A stretch of DNA of 64,000 nt from Clostridium sp. MB40-C1 (GCF_030913655.1 NZ_CP133189.1:2108001-2172000), one strand, 5' to 3'. Positions 8,528 to 17,721 are shown, counted from the first letter of the stretch. Notes: generated by a model from the sequence alone, not told the origin. Numbers and translations: made by a program.

Positions 8528-8773
8528 TTAATGTCCAGAACAACAGCAACCGCCATTGTTTACATTTTCTACTTTTACAACATCATATCCAGCATCTTCT
8601 ACTGCATCTTTTAAAATACTATCATCTAATGATTTTTCCATATCTACTAAAGCAGACTTTTTTTCTAAATCAACATCTACATTAGTTACCCCTTCTAATT
8701 CCATTAAAGCATCTTTAACATGTTTAACACAATGTTGACAGCTCATTCCTTCTACTAATAATTTCTTTTTCAT
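8528..8773 (-). CDS. copZ: Copper chaperone CopZ-like, heavy-metal-associated domain
   Basis: 81 residues forming one HMA domain. The metal-binding GMSCQHC motif places Cys12 and Cys15, followed by the usual VKHVKDALMELEGVTNVDVD helix-strand pattern and a DAGYDV near the end. The C-terminus has an unusual second metal-binding candidate, GGCCCSGH. It should carry Cu(I) to the ATPase encoded just upstream. The ATG follows AAGGAGGAG. The 180-bp gap after copA has a 9-bp inverted repeat right after the copA stop and a TTGACA on this strand, so a separate promoter is possible. Confidence 0.88.
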   Translation of the reverse strand: MKKKLLVEGMSCQHCVKHVKDALMELEGVTNVDVDLEKKSALVDMEKSLDDSILKDAVEDAGYDVVKVENVNNGGCCCSGH

Positions 8774-8929
8774 TTTTAACTCTCCTCCTTGTAAATTTAA
8801 TTTATTATCTAATATTAATTTTTATTTATTAATAATTAATTGTCAATAATAATTTTACTAATGTAATATATTTTTCTAATCATTAATTTCATCAATCACT
8901 TAGTTGTAATATACCCCTTACTACTTGAT

Positions 8930-8950
8930 AGTTATTAACCATTAATAACT
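8930..8950. repeat. Short hairpin right after copA
   Basis: AGTTATTAA and TTAATAACT (9-bp perfect arms, 3-nt loop) follow the copA stop by 3 bp, with no T tract. It may stabilise the copA end of the mRNA or attenuate readthrough into copZ. Confidence 0.5.
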
Positions 8951-8952
8951 AC

Positions 8953-11400
8953 CTATTGACGATTGCTCGGTGTAAATCCTCTAAGTCTAAGAGCATTTGT
9001 AACAACTGAAACTGAACTTAAACTCATTGCAGCGGCTCCTATCATGGGATTTAAAAGAGGCCCACCAAATATATGAAGTATCCCCATAGCTACAGGTATT
9101 CCTACAGTATTATATCCAAATGCCCAAAACAAATTCTGTTTTATATTTCTTATAGTTTTATTACTTAGTTCTATAGCCGTTACTACATCCATAATATCAT
9201 TCTTTATAAGAACAATATCAGCAGACTCCATAGCCACGTCTGTACCTGAACCTATAGCCATTCCTACATCTGCTTGTGCAAGAGCTGGCGCATCATTTAT
9301 ACCATCTCCTACCATTGCAACTTTCTTGCCACTTTCTTGAAGTTTTTTAACTTGCAAAGCCTTATCTTCCGGAAGAACCTCAGCTATTATTCTGTCTATT
9401 CCTACTTGTTTTGCAATAGCTTCTGCTGTTTTTTTATTATCTCCTGTTATCATGGTTACTTCTATTCCAATGTCATGTAATTTTTTTATAGCCTTCTTGC
9501 TATTTTCCTTAACAGTATCTGCTACTGCAATTATACCTTTTATATCATTGTCCCACGATATAAACATAGGTGTTTTGCCTTCATCCGCTAGTCTAACAGC
9601 TTCCCTATCCAATTTTTCTAATAATACATTACTTTCATTCATAAGCTTTTTATTACCTAATAGAATTTTCTTTCCTTCTATTTTTACTTCTATTCCATGA
9701 CCAGGTATTGCATTAAAAAATTCTACATCTTTTAAAATCAGCTCTTTATCTTTTGCAGATTGTACTATAGCTTCTCCAAGTGGGTGTTCTGAAGCTTTTT
9801 CTGCACTAGCTGCAATTATAAGTAATTCTTCCTTGCTTACTTCCGGTACAGTTAATATATCCGTTACTTTAGGATTTCCCTCTGTTATTGTCCCTGTTTT
9901 GTCAAATACAATTGTTTCAATTTGATGAGCAATCTCTAAAGCTTCTCCACTCTTTATCAATACACCATATTCAGCTCCTTTTCCTGTACCAACCATTATT
10001 GCAGTTGGAGTTGCCAAGCCTAATGCACATGGGCAAGCTATTACAAGAACAGAAATAAATATTGTCAAAACAAATGTCCAACTTTCACCAGATACTCTCC
10101 ACGCTAAAGATGATATTATTGCCAATATTATAACTATTGGAACAAAATATCCCGATATTATATCCGCCATTTTAGCAATTGGAGCTTTTGATCCTTGAGC
10201 GTCTTCAACTAATTTTATAATTTGAGATAAAGCAGTATCTTTACCAATCTTTGTGGCTTCATATCTTATTGACCCATTTTTATTTATACTTCCTCCAAAT
10301 ACATTACTACCTTTTGTCTTTTCTACAGGTATACTCTCTCCTGTAAGCATTGATTCATCAATAGATGTTATACCATCTATAACCATACCATCTACAGGTA
10401 TTTTTTCACCTGGCTTGACTAAAATCACATCTCCAACTTCTACATCATCTATAGAAATAACATTTTCTTTACCATCTTTAATTATAACTGCTGTTTTAGG
10501 AGCTAATCCCATAAGTTTTTTTATGGCATCTGAAGTTTTTCCTTTAGATACACTTTCTAAATATTTACCAAAAGTTATTAAGGTTAAGATAGTACCTGCT
10601 GATTCAAAATATAATTTCATAACATATTCATTATATCCATTTAATATCTTATAGACAGCAAATAACCCATAAATATATGCAGCACTTGAACCTATTGCAA
10701 TAAGAGAATCCATGTTAGGATTTCTTTTGATTAATGTTTTAAATCCAACTGTATAGAATTTTGTTCCAACTATCATAACTGGTGTTGCTAATATTAATTG
10801 AATCAAAGCAAAATTGAGTGGATTCATGTGAGGATCAATTGCCATAGGAAGTTTTAACCCCACCATATGTCCCATAGTTATAATAAGTAAAGGAACAGTA
10901 AAAAATAAAGAAATAGCTAATCTGTTTTTCATTTCTTTTAATTGTTTTTCTTTTATATCTTTATTCTTGTCTACAGTTTCTGCTTCTTCTATTGCCTTAT
11001 ATCCAGCCTTGTCTACAGCCTTTTTTATATCTGAAATTCTTACAACTCCAGGTTCAAATGTTATATTTAATTTTTCAGTAGCTAAATTAACATTAGACTC
11101 TATTACACCATCCAACTTTCTAGTAACTCTTTCAACTGCTCTCGAACATGCTGCACAAGTCATACCTTCTATCTTTAATGTCTTATTAATTTCTTCCCCT
11201 TTTGCTATATATCCTGCCTTATTAATAGCTTTCTTAATATCTTCTAAAGAAGTCTTTGTATCATCAAAGGTTATATTCAATTTTTCAGTAGCTAAATTAA
11301 CATTAGCTTCACTAACCCCATCAATCTTCTTTGATACCCTTTCAACAGCTCTAGAACACGCTGCACAGGTCATTCCTTCTATTTTCAGTATTTTTTTCAC
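8953..11400 (-). CDS. copA: Copper-exporting P1B-type ATPase CopA
   Basis: About 815 residues. Two N-terminal HMA domains each carry GMTCAACS (Cys12/15 and Cys82/85 from the start chosen here). Eight membrane helices follow, with the ion-channel motif CPC at about 456-458, the TGES actuator, DKTGT (Asp500), the HP motif in SEHPLGEAI and GDGINDAPAL. The family pumps Cu(I) out of the cytosol. The GTG at 11400 is preferred because AGGTAGGTG precedes it at good spacing; a GTG at 11409 overlaps that site. It is first in an operon with copZ and a zinc ribbon, driven by the promoter at 11625-11653. Confidence 0.93.
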   Translation of the reverse strand: MKKILKIEGMTCAACSRAVERVSKKIDGVSEANVNLATEKLNITFDDTKTSLEDIKKAINKAGYIAKGEEINKTLKIEGMTCAACSRAVERVTRKLDGVIESNVNLATEKLNITFEPGVVRISDIKKAVDKAGYKAIEEAETVDKNKDIKEKQLKEMKNRLAISLFFTVPLLIITMGHMVGLKLPMAIDPHMNPLNFALIQLILATPVMIVGTKFYTVGFKTLIKRNPNMDSLIAIGSSAAYIYGLFAVYKILNGYNEYVMKLYFESAGTILTLITFGKYLESVSKGKTSDAIKKLMGLAPKTAVIIKDGKENVISIDDVEVGDVILVKPGEKIPVDGMVIDGITSIDESMLTGESIPVEKTKGSNVFGGSINKNGSIRYEATKIGKDTALSQIIKLVEDAQGSKAPIAKMADIISGYFVPIVIILAIISSLAWRVSGESWTFVLTIFISVLVIACPCALGLATPTAIMVGTGKGAEYGVLIKSGEALEIAHQIETIVFDKTGTITEGNPKVTDILTVPEVSKEELLIIAASAEKASEHPLGEAIVQSAKDKELILKDVEFFNAIPGHGIEVKIEGKKILLGNKKLMNESNVLLEKLDREAVRLADEGKTPMFISWDNDIKGIIAVADTVKENSKKAIKKLHDIGIEVTMITGDNKKTAEAIAKQVGIDRIIAEVLPEDKALQVKKLQESGKKVAMVGDGINDAPALAQADVGMAIGSGTDVAMESADIVLIKNDIMDVVTAIELSNKTIRNIKQNLFWAFGYNTVGIPVAMGILHIFGGPLLNPMIGAAAMSLSSVSVVTNALRLRGFTPSNRQ

Positions 11401-11585
11401 ACAATTCACCTACCTATACTATAATTCCTAGTCATAAGGATAACTCACACTTAACAAATTTCATTTTTCTATTTTTTATATAATTTTTCAATTATTTTTT
11501 ATACTACATTTTGACTTTCCTCTTATGAACTTATGTTATGTTATTTATATTTTAATAATACCTCTTTAACCACATACAAAAATGC

Positions 11586-11624
11586 AAAAGCATACCCCCT
11601 CCTACATGGGGGTGGTATGCTTTT
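11586..11624. promoter_or_regulatory. CsoR-like copper operator or leader hairpin of copA
   Basis: AAAAGCATACC (11586-11596) is mirrored by GGTATGCTTTT (11614-11624) around inner runs of C and G, which is strikingly GC-rich for this genome. It starts directly after the -10 box of the copA promoter. ATACCCC/GGGGTAT halves resemble CsoR operators. As RNA it would also be a strong hairpin. No csoR gene is in the window. Confidence 0.6.
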
Positions 11625-11653
11625 ATTATACATGTCTTTTATAAGCTTTGCAA
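11625..11653 (-). promoter_or_regulatory. Promoter of the copA operon
   Basis: On the minus strand, TTGCAA (11648-11653), a 17-bp spacer and a perfect TATAAT (11625-11630). Transcription would start inside the CsoR-like palindrome and give a 5' leader of roughly 210 nt before copA. Confidence 0.8.
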
Positions 11654-11757
11654 TATCTTCTTAATAATTTTATAAACACTGAATATTTTTCAATTACTAA
11701 TTACCATTAAAGATACTATTAACCTTACTTATATAAAAAATATTAATTTAAATAAAA

Positions 11758-11803
11758 AATAAGCTCTCAATTGAAACTTATTTTTTAATTGAGAGCTTAT
11801 TTT
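11758..11803 (-). terminator. Terminator of the flavodiiron gene
   Basis: AAATAAGCTCTCAATT and its complement AATTGAGAGCTTATTT enclose a T-rich loop, about 25 bp past the stop codon. Confidence 0.8.
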
Positions 11804-11827
11804 ATCTATTATTTGTATGTAACAAAA

Positions 11828-13009
11828 TTATTCTATTATATTAATAAATTTTTCTACAAATTCATCTGCCATTTTGTATTCTTTATCATCTGGAACAAAT
11901 TTAAATCTGAATCCTTCATCAGTAGTCTTAAATTTCATAGATCTAAATCTTTCCATCATCATTGGAACACCTTCACCACTCCATCCATAAGATCCAAAAG
12001 CAGCAGCAGCTTTACCTCTATTAGGAATTAATGATATAGAAGTAAGTAGCTTCCATGCTGGTTCAACAGCATCTTGATTAATAGTTGGTGAACCTACAAG
12101 AACTCCAGATGCTTTATTTACAAGGTCTAAGGCTTCATTCAAATCTATAGAGGTTATTTCGTGAATCTCTGCTTTTATTCCTTTTTCATTTATCTTCTTA
12201 CATAAATGCTCTGCCATTTTCTCTGTATTGTGATAAGCAGATATATAAAATATTTGTACATTCTTTTCTACAGCTTCTTCCTGTGAAAAATTCTTATATA
12301 ATTCAATAACCTCTTTCACATATTTTCCTGTATGAATAGCACCATGACTTGGTGCAATAATTTCAATGTCTAAATTCTCTACCTTTTCTATTGCAGCTAA
12401 AACAAATTTCTTAAATGGTCCCATTATTACATCAAAATAATATTTAAATTCTTTTAAATATTCATTGTCATGAGGATCATTTAATAAATCTTCTGGACAA
12501 TAGTGGGCTCCTGTAACATCACAAGTAAATAATATATTCTTCTCATTAACATAAGTAAAAATAGTGTCTGGCCAGTGTAAATTTGGAGCAGAAATAAACT
12601 TTAGAGTGTGCTTACCTAAGCTTAGCTCTCCTAAAGATAGTGCATTTTCAAATTTAAAATCTGTATTTAAAATTTCTTTCAAATAATTTATAGCTGCTTG
12701 TGATGCAACTATAACTGCCTCTGGATAAACTTCAAGCATTTTCTTTAATGCTCCACTGTGATCTAATTCTGTATGTTGTACTATTATGTAATCAACTTTT
12801 CTATCACCTATTATTTCTTTAATACTATGAATTGACTCATCTAAAAATCCATCTTTTACACTGTCAATAATAGCTACTTTATCATCATCAATAATATAGG
12901 AATTATATGTGGTTCCTTTTTCTGTTTTCATTATTATATCAAAAACTTCAAGTTCATAATCTTTTACTCCTACCCAATAAATATTATCCTTTAATTCAAT
13001 TGCGCTCAT
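11828..13009 (-). CDS. Flavodiiron protein (A-type flavoprotein, FprA-like)
   Basis: 393 residues from the ATG at 13009, which follows GGAGGAGATAAT; an upstream ATG in frame lacks a site. The N-terminal metallo-beta-lactamase domain holds the diiron ligands: QHTELDHSG (His-x-Glu-x-Asp-His), His in NLHWPD, Asp in TCDVTGAHY and His in PSHGAIHTG. The C-terminal third is a flavodoxin domain ([38 protein letters not shown]). Such enzymes reduce O2 to water, or NO to N2O, in the cytosol and protect anaerobes. No rubredoxin or oxidoreductase partner is adjacent. It is monocistronic. Confidence 0.93.
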   Translation of the reverse strand: MSAIELKDNIYWVGVKDYELEVFDIIMKTEKGTTYNSYIIDDDKVAIIDSVKDGFLDESIHSIKEIIGDRKVDYIIVQHTELDHSGALKKMLEVYPEAVIVASQAAINYLKEILNTDFKFENALSLGELSLGKHTLKFISAPNLHWPDTIFTYVNEKNILFTCDVTGAHYCPEDLLNDPHDNEYLKEFKYYFDVIMGPFKKFVLAAIEKVENLDIEIIAPSHGAIHTGKYVKEVIELYKNFSQEEAVEKNVQIFYISAYHNTEKMAEHLCKKINEKGIKAEIHEITSIDLNEALDLVNKASGVLVGSPTINQDAVEPAWKLLTSISLIPNRGKAAAAFGSYGWSGEGVPMMMERFRSMKFKTTDEGFRFKFVPDDKEYKMADEFVEKFINIIE

Positions 13010-13140
13010 TATTATCTCCTCCATTTATTTATTTCAATAGTTCATTTCATATATTTTCTTATAAGTATAATTTTCACAAGAATAATTTTTATTATTTTTT
13101 GTGAATTTTTAACTCTCCGAATTTTTTAAAATAAACTTCA

Positions 13141-13180
13141 CATAATAACTCTATTATTTCCTTAGTATAGAGTTATTATG
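13141..13180 (-). terminator. Terminator of the 118-residue hypothetical gene
   Basis: CATAATAACTCTA (13141-13153) pairs perfectly with TAGAGTTATTATG (13168-13180). Confidence 0.65.
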
Positions 13181-13257
13181 ATACTAGAAATTTTAGTTAT
13201 TACTAGGAGATGTTTAGTATTTTATTTAGGTATTTTGTTTAGTTATTTGTATTTATA

Positions 13258-13614
13258 CTAATAAATCATATCATCATAAGGATACATTTGAATATAAATT
13301 TCAAATAATTGATTTGCATCCTCTTCAGAAGTTTTTCCATCAGACAAGCTTCTGTATAACATGTACAATTTTGTATTCAACTCAGGATTTTTTCCTTCTG
13401 CTTCTTTCATTTTATCATATATTATATCTACTAAAGCTTTATCTTCAATACTATAATTAGTAGCTTTGCTTATAATATGCATTACATTGTCTATTTTTAC
13501 TTTCAACGTATCTTCTGGGAAAAAATCCCTTATCTCCTTTAGTTCTAATAAAACTTTTTCTATTACATTACTTTCTATGCTTATTCTTTCTGTATCTTGT
13601 TTTTTGTCTTTCAA
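13258..13614 (-). CDS. Conserved-looking hypothetical protein, 118 residues
   Basis: The start is a TTG at 13614 behind AGGAGGGGTTAAG, a strong site. The protein is charged, soluble and predicted largely helical, with no cysteines and no membrane segment. It ends in IYIQMYPYDDMIY. I do not recognise a family. It is monocistronic, with its own terminator and a 386-bp gap upstream. Good ribosome binding site and codon use support a real gene. Confidence 0.7.
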   Translation of the reverse strand: MKDKKQDTERISIESNVIEKVLLELKEIRDFFPEDTLKVKIDNVMHIISKATNYSIEDKALVDIIYDKMKEAEGKNPELNTKLYMLYRSLSDGKTSEEDANQLFEIYIQMYPYDDMIY

Positions 13615-14000
13615 CTTAACCCCTCCTAATATAAAGTATAATTATAATCTATATTTATAATTATGAAGATATATTATTCCTTTTAATGTAATTATATCAT
13701 ATAAAATTTTACTCTTATAAACATTATATCACATGAAATTGTAAAATATGAGAATATACATTATTATAATATTCATTAAATTGTTTGTATTAAATATTAT
13801 TGAATAAATTAGTAAAAAATATTTAATATCACTACCTAAAATCATTTTTTCAATAAAATTACAATGGGTTGCATCAAAATAAATTTTGATGCAACCCATA
13901 AATCATATATTTTTATTAATATTTTTCCTTAAAAATTTTAATAATTTTATTTTGATATAAAACTTAATAGCACCTTTATTTCATATAGTTTATTTATACT
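13615..14000. other. 386-bp gap without a gene
   Basis: AT-rich. It contains the promoter side of the 118-residue gene and the terminator of the ECF component at 13864-13899; nothing else was seen. Confidence 0.6.
13864..13899 (-). terminator. Terminator of the ECF S component gene
   Basis: ATGGGTTGCATCAAAAT (13864-13880) is perfectly mirrored by 13883-13899 around AA, a 17-bp stem; a T-rich tail follows on the minus strand. Confidence 0.7.
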
Positions 14001-14528
14001 TTATTTTTGTAAATAGCTTTTCTTCACAAAAGTAGCTTGACCACTTTTTTCTAACGCTTGAACAAGTACTCCTGAAATTAATCCATCTGCTATGTGATGG
14101 ATTACTGTACCTACCCCTACAGTTAATATTACATAGCTAACTGTAAAACCTTTCACTCCCATAAATGGTATAGTTGAAATTCCCTCTAATAATCCATGTA
14201 TCGGAGCAGTTATAATTACTATTTTTGTAAAACTAATATTTTTTTTAAGTAAATACGCTCCTATAATTCCAACAAATACATGCATAAAAGCTCTTGCTGC
14301 AACATATGGTCCAAGAGCAATTAAAAACCCAAAGGCAGATCCTACTCCCACAGCTATAGCAGCTCCTGGTCCTAAAAACATTGCCAAAAATACTGGCACA
14401 TGCGAAGCAATGGTTGCTGAAAATACTGGTGGTATTACTATTCTTAAAAAACCAAAATAAAGTGGTATTATAATTGCGAAAGCAGTTAATAAAGCTGTAA
14501 ATGTAAGTTTTTTCACATCTTCTCTCAA
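14001..14528 (-). CDS. niaX: ECF transporter S component, probably niacin (NiaX-like)
   Basis: 175 residues with about six membrane segments, the usual size for a substrate-binding S component. The stretch IPPVFSATIASHVPVFLAMFLGP followed by GSAFGFLIALGPYVAARAFMHV resembles what I remember of NiaX-type niacin transporters; other vitamin S components are possible. The energising module EcfA/A'/T is not in the window. The start is a TTG at 14528 behind GGAGGTG. A 28-bp palindrome covers the -10 region, so a repressor that senses the vitamin (NiaR is a candidate) is likely to control it. Confidence 0.75.
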   Translation of the reverse strand: MREDVKKLTFTALLTAFAIIIPLYFGFLRIVIPPVFSATIASHVPVFLAMFLGPGAAIAVGVGSAFGFLIALGPYVAARAFMHVFVGIIGAYLLKKNISFTKIVIITAPIHGLLEGISTIPFMGVKGFTVSYVILTVGVGTVIHHIADGLISGVLVQALEKSGQATFVKKSYLQK

Positions 14529-14541
14529 AAATTACACCTCC

Positions 14542-14569
14542 GTATACTAATGTATATACATTAGTATAC
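14542..14569. promoter_or_regulatory. 28-bp perfect palindromic operator of the ECF gene
   Basis: GTATACTAATGTAT (14542-14555) is exactly mirrored by ATACATTAGTATAC (14556-14569) with no spacer. It covers the -10 box and presumed start of transcription and ends directly at the GGAGGTG ribosome binding site, a classic repressor position. Confidence 0.8.
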
Positions 14570-14591
14570 ACCAATGTTTTTAAATTGTAAA
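14563..14591 (-). promoter_or_regulatory. Promoter of the ECF S component gene
   Basis: On the minus strand, TTTACA (14586-14591), a 17-bp spacer and TATACT (14563-14568). The -10 box lies inside the palindrome. Confidence 0.75.
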
Positions 14592-14616
14592 TATCCTTAT
14601 ATAAAAACCTTAAATA

Positions 14617-14657
14617 GTTATAAAAACCTCGTAGCAACTTCAATCACTACAAGGCTT
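14617..14657 (-). terminator. Terminator of the peptide deformylase gene
   Basis: On the minus strand, AAGCCTTGTAG pairs with CTACGAGGTTTT around a 12-nt loop, then a run of Ts. Confidence 0.7.
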
Positions 14658-14683
14658 TTATCTCATATATTTTATTTTCTTAT

Positions 14684-15148
14684 TTACTCTTCTAACTTGT
14701 ACATCCTTTTTGACTTATCCATATAAAGTATTCCTTCTAAATGGTCTGTTTCATGACATATAGCTCTAGCCATTAGCCCTTCAGCTTCAACCTGTATGTT
14801 TTCTCCTTTTTCATTCATACCTGTAGCAATAACTTTTCTAGGTCTCACTACTATCCCCTCATATCCTGGATAACTTAAACACCCTTCAGCACCTTCACTT
14901 CTACCTATCTTTTTTATTATCTTAGGATTTAAAAGAATCAAAGGCTCACTTCCATCTCTTAGATCTATTAAAAATACTTTCTTTAAAACACCTACCTGTG
15001 GTGCCGCAAGTCCTACACCATCAACTGAATATAAAGTATCCTTTAAATCTTGAATTAATTCTAAAACTTCATCATTAATTTCTGTAACTCTTCTGCTTTT
15101 CCTTATTAAAACATCATTTCCAACCTTAACTATCTCTCTAACTGACAT
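14684..15148 (-). CDS. def: Peptide deformylase
   Basis: 154 residues, a normal length. All three family motifs are intact: GVGLAAPQVG (Gln51), EGCLSYPG (metal ligand Cys90) and HETDH (ligands His132 and His136, catalytic Glu133). It removes the formyl group from the initiator methionine of new proteins, a cytosolic, ribosome-associated and normally essential task. The ATG follows TAGGAGGAAGC. It is downstream of dhaM but separated by a terminator, so it is probably transcribed on its own. It is not next to fmt or priA, which is the arrangement in some genomes. Confidence 0.96.
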   Translation of the reverse strand: MSVREIVKVGNDVLIRKSRRVTEINDEVLELIQDLKDTLYSVDGVGLAAPQVGVLKKVFLIDLRDGSEPLILLNPKIIKKIGRSEGAEGCLSYPGYEGIVVRPRKVIATGMNEKGENIQVEAEGLMARAICHETDHLEGILYMDKSKRMYKLEE

Positions 15149-15174
15149 TTAAAGCTTCCTCCTACGAATAAAAA

Positions 15175-15207
15175 TAATAGTATTAGGTCAATAACCTAAT
15201 ACTATTA
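15175..15207 (-). terminator. Terminator of the dhaKLM operon
   Basis: TAATAGTATTAGGT (15175-15188) and ACCTAATACTATTA (15194-15207) form a perfect 14-bp stem followed by TTTTTA on the minus strand. Confidence 0.85.
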
Positions 15208-15271
15208 TATATCCTCATTTATTCTTTAGCTACCCGTTTTATCTACTATCTACTTATTATGAGAACTCTGT

Positions 15272-15661
15272 CTATGGCATTTTACCAAGACTCATCTCTG
15301 CTACTGATTTTTTTACAGCCTCTAAACTACTATTTAAACTACTCTCAACAGCTGCTGTAACAGCTCCTTCTACTAAAGCAGTATCAACTATTGCTATATT
15401 CTTTTGCATATCTTCCGGCAAACATTCTATTGCCATTTCTGAATTCATATATGCACTACCTAAATCAAATAATACTACTACCCCATCTTCAGAATAAACT
15501 TCTTGTATAGCATTCATTATTTTTTGAACATCTGTTCCAAGTCTTCCATCTGAAGTTCCTCCAGCGGCAACCATTGGGACACTTTGAGCCATCTGTCCTG
15601 CAAGTTCCTTTATTCCCTCAGCTACTTTACTACTATGAGATACTATTACAATTCCTACCAT
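15272..15661 (-). CDS. dhaM: PTS-dependent dihydroxyacetone kinase, phosphoryl donor subunit DhaM
   Basis: 129 residues, consisting only of the mannose-type EIIA domain. The phosphorylated histidine is His9 in GIVIVSHSSKVAEG, and VAAGGTSDGRLGTD and VLFDLGSAYMNSEMA are conserved. It passes phosphate from the general PTS protein HPr to the nucleotide on DhaL. Unlike the E. coli protein, it lacks fused HPr and EI domains, so it relies on those proteins in trans. It follows dhaL by 22 bp and is last in the operon. An HPr-like domain also occurs in the regulator upstream. Confidence 0.94.
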   Translation of the reverse strand: MVGIVIVSHSSKVAEGIKELAGQMAQSVPMVAAGGTSDGRLGTDVQKIMNAIQEVYSEDGVVVLFDLGSAYMNSEMAIECLPEDMQKNIAIVDTALVEGAVTAAVESSLNSSLEAVKKSVAEMSLGKMP

Positions 15662-15683
15662 ATTTGTCCTCCTTTTAAGTTAA

Positions 15684-16313
15684 TCATTTTACATTATCAT
15701 AAATAGTTTTAAATATTAAATAACTTGATGTTGCACCTGGGTCTTGATGTCCTATACTTCTCTCTCCTAAATAACTTGCTCTGCCCTTTGTAGCCACTAT
15801 TTCTTTAGTGTGCTCAACACCATTTTCAGCTGCCTTAACAGCATTTTCTAAGGCTTCTACACTATTCATTCCCTTGTCTATTGATTCTTTCAAAGCATTT
15901 AATGCAGGTTGTATAGCATCAATCATTGTTTTTTCTTCAGCATCACTTTTTCCTCTCATTTTGATTCCATTTAAAGCTTCTTCTACCATTAATACAAAAT
16001 CATTTATATCCACTTCTTCTTTTCCATTAACTTTCATTCCAGCCTTCATAAAAGCTGTCCCATATAATGGTCCTGAAGCCCCACCTACATTTGAAACTAA
16101 TGCCATCCCAGCAGTTTTTAATAAATTTCCTATATTTTTTTCTTCACTACCTTCAAGCTTTTCTACTACAGCATTAAAACCTTTATTCATATTTAATCCA
16201 TGATCACCATCTCCAATAGCTCCATCTAATTCACTTAAAAATAGCTTATTTTCATCCATTACACTACTTATATTTTTTAATATCTTTATTATATCTGCTA
16301 CATTCACTGCCAT
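15684..16313 (-). CDS. dhaL: Dihydroxyacetone kinase subunit DhaL
   Basis: 209 residues from the ATG at 16313, chosen because AAAGGGATGATA precedes it and the length then fits the family (about 190-210). The helical barrel carries the nucleotide-binding signature DGAIGDGDHG (Asp30, Asp35, Asp37), which holds two metal ions and a permanently bound ADP. GGASGPLYGTAF and the late GRASYLGERSIGHQDPGA are also conserved. DhaL transfers phosphate from DhaM to dihydroxyacetone bound on DhaK. Middle gene of dhaKLM. Confidence 0.95.
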   Translation of the reverse strand: MAVNVADIIKILKNISSVMDENKLFLSELDGAIGDGDHGLNMNKGFNAVVEKLEGSEEKNIGNLLKTAGMALVSNVGGASGPLYGTAFMKAGMKVNGKEEVDINDFVLMVEEALNGIKMRGKSDAEEKTMIDAIQPALNALKESIDKGMNSVEALENAVKAAENGVEHTKEIVATKGRASYLGERSIGHQDPGATSSYLIFKTIYDNVK

Positions 16314-16377
16314 ACTTATCATCCCTTTCATATTCTGTTTATCCATTTATCATAAAATCTTAATTTCTATATATTAA

Positions 16378-17379
16378 TTAACCAAACACTTTAAATGCTG
16401 GTGTATCCGTCTTAGCATCTAATAATGTTTTTAATTCGCTATCTAATTTTAATATTGAAACTGAGAATCCTGCCATTTCAAGTGAAGTCATATATTCTCC
16501 AACAAAAGTTTTATGAACCTTTATTCCTTTTTCTTCTAAAATTTCACTAACTTTTTTATTAATAATATATAACTCCATATAAGGTGTAGATGCTAATCCA
16601 TTAATCATTACGGCTACTTCTTCACCCTCTTTAACTTTTATATCTTCTAATATTTTTGAAACTAAGTGATTAGTTATTTCGTCTGCAGTTTTTAATTCTT
16701 CTCTATGAGTTCCAGGTTCTCCATGAATTCCCATACCTATTTCCATTTCATTTTCTCCTAATGTAAAATTAGGTTTACCAGCTGCTGGTACAGTACATGG
16801 ACTTATAGCCATTCCCATACTTCTAACATTAGCAATAACTTTTTCTGCTACCTTTTTTACTTCTTCAAGTGAAGCACCAGTTTCTGCTTTTGAACCTGCT
16901 ATTTTATGAACAAATACAGTTCCTGCAATACCTCTTCTTCCTGTAGTATAAGTACTGTTTTCAACGGCAACATCATCATTTACAATAACAGTCTCTACAT
17001 TTAACCCTTCCATTTCAGCCATATCTTTAGCCATTTCAAAATTCATAACGTCTCCACTATAATTCTTTATTACAAGTAATGTTCCTTTTCCTGAATCTAC
17101 AGCTTTTATTGCTTCATACACCTGATCTGGTGTAGGTGATGTAAAAACTTCCCCTGCAACGGCAGCATCAAGCATTCCATATCCTACATATCCACCATGT
17201 GCAGGTTCATGTCCACTTCCACCACCACTTACTAAAGCTACTTTACCTTCAACTGGCGTGTTAACACGTGTAACAACATTTGCATTTTCTAATTTCTTTA
17301 AATATTCAGGATGTGCTGCGCACATTCCTTTTAACATATCATTTAGTACTTCATTTGGATTGTTAATTATTTTTTTCAT
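16378..17379 (-). CDS. dhaK: Dihydroxyacetone kinase, substrate-binding subunit DhaK
   Basis: 333 residues from the ATG at 17379, preceded by GGAGGAATGTA. His219 in MGIHGEPG corresponds to the histidine that binds dihydroxyacetone covalently in E. coli DhaK (His218); His57 in GSGHEPAHG and Asp110 in NYSGDVMNFE match the other active-site residues. It converts dihydroxyacetone to dihydroxyacetone phosphate for glycolysis, using phosphate from PEP through the PTS. It is first in the operon, behind a sigma-54 promoter at 17606-17621 and a leader of about 200 nt. Confidence 0.96.
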   Translation of the reverse strand: MKKIINNPNEVLNDMLKGMCAAHPEYLKKLENANVVTRVNTPVEGKVALVSGGGSGHEPAHGGYVGYGMLDAAVAGEVFTSPTPDQVYEAIKAVDSGKGTLLVIKNYSGDVMNFEMAKDMAEMEGLNVETVIVNDDVAVENSTYTTGRRGIAGTVFVHKIAGSKAETGASLEEVKKVAEKVIANVRSMGMAISPCTVPAAGKPNFTLGENEMEIGMGIHGEPGTHREELKTADEITNHLVSKILEDIKVKEGEEVAVMINGLASTPYMELYIINKKVSEILEEKGIKVHKTFVGEYMTSLEMAGFSVSILKLDSELKTLLDAKTDTPAFKVFG

Positions 17380-17605
17380 ATTACATTCCTCCAATTTAAA
17401 ATATATTTATATAAATATTTTTATCCCATCTTCTATAAAACTTTCCAATTAAATATTTATCAGTCAAATTACTATATTAACTACTGATACACCAATACCT
17501 ACGCGCATTTTTGAAAAGATTATTCCCAATATTCTCAAAACTAAGGCTATTACTTAAAACATAATATATTTATTTACTATATTTTATTTTTTTACAAATA
17601 TATTT

Positions 17606-17621
17606 AGCAAGTACCATGCCA
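17606..17621 (-). promoter_or_regulatory. Sigma-54 promoter of dhaKLM
   Basis: On the minus strand, TGGCATG-GTAC-TTGCT fits the -24/-12 consensus TGGCAYR-N4-TTGCW at every position. An adjacent gene encodes a sigma-54 activator. Confidence 0.9.
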
Positions 17622-17721
17622 TTAGTAAACATTTACATAAATACTCTTTATATCCCCTCATTTTAATGAATTCACTACTTCTTTCACTGTAATTATTTAA
17701 ATTAATACTAAAAAATCATTG

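Noticed and set aside
10967-11431. 154-residue plus-strand frame over the start of copA
   Set aside because: It is antisense to the two HMA domains; its internal repetition only mirrors the duplicated domain.
14245-14643. 132-residue minus-strand frame overlapping the ECF gene
   Set aside because: It is out of frame with the ECF component, lacks a ribosome binding site and has an unlikely composition rich in Cys, Tyr and Phe.
17395-17605. Possible riboswitch in the dhaK leader
   Set aside because: The leader is about 200 nt long, but I saw no known riboswitch core and only one weak stem.
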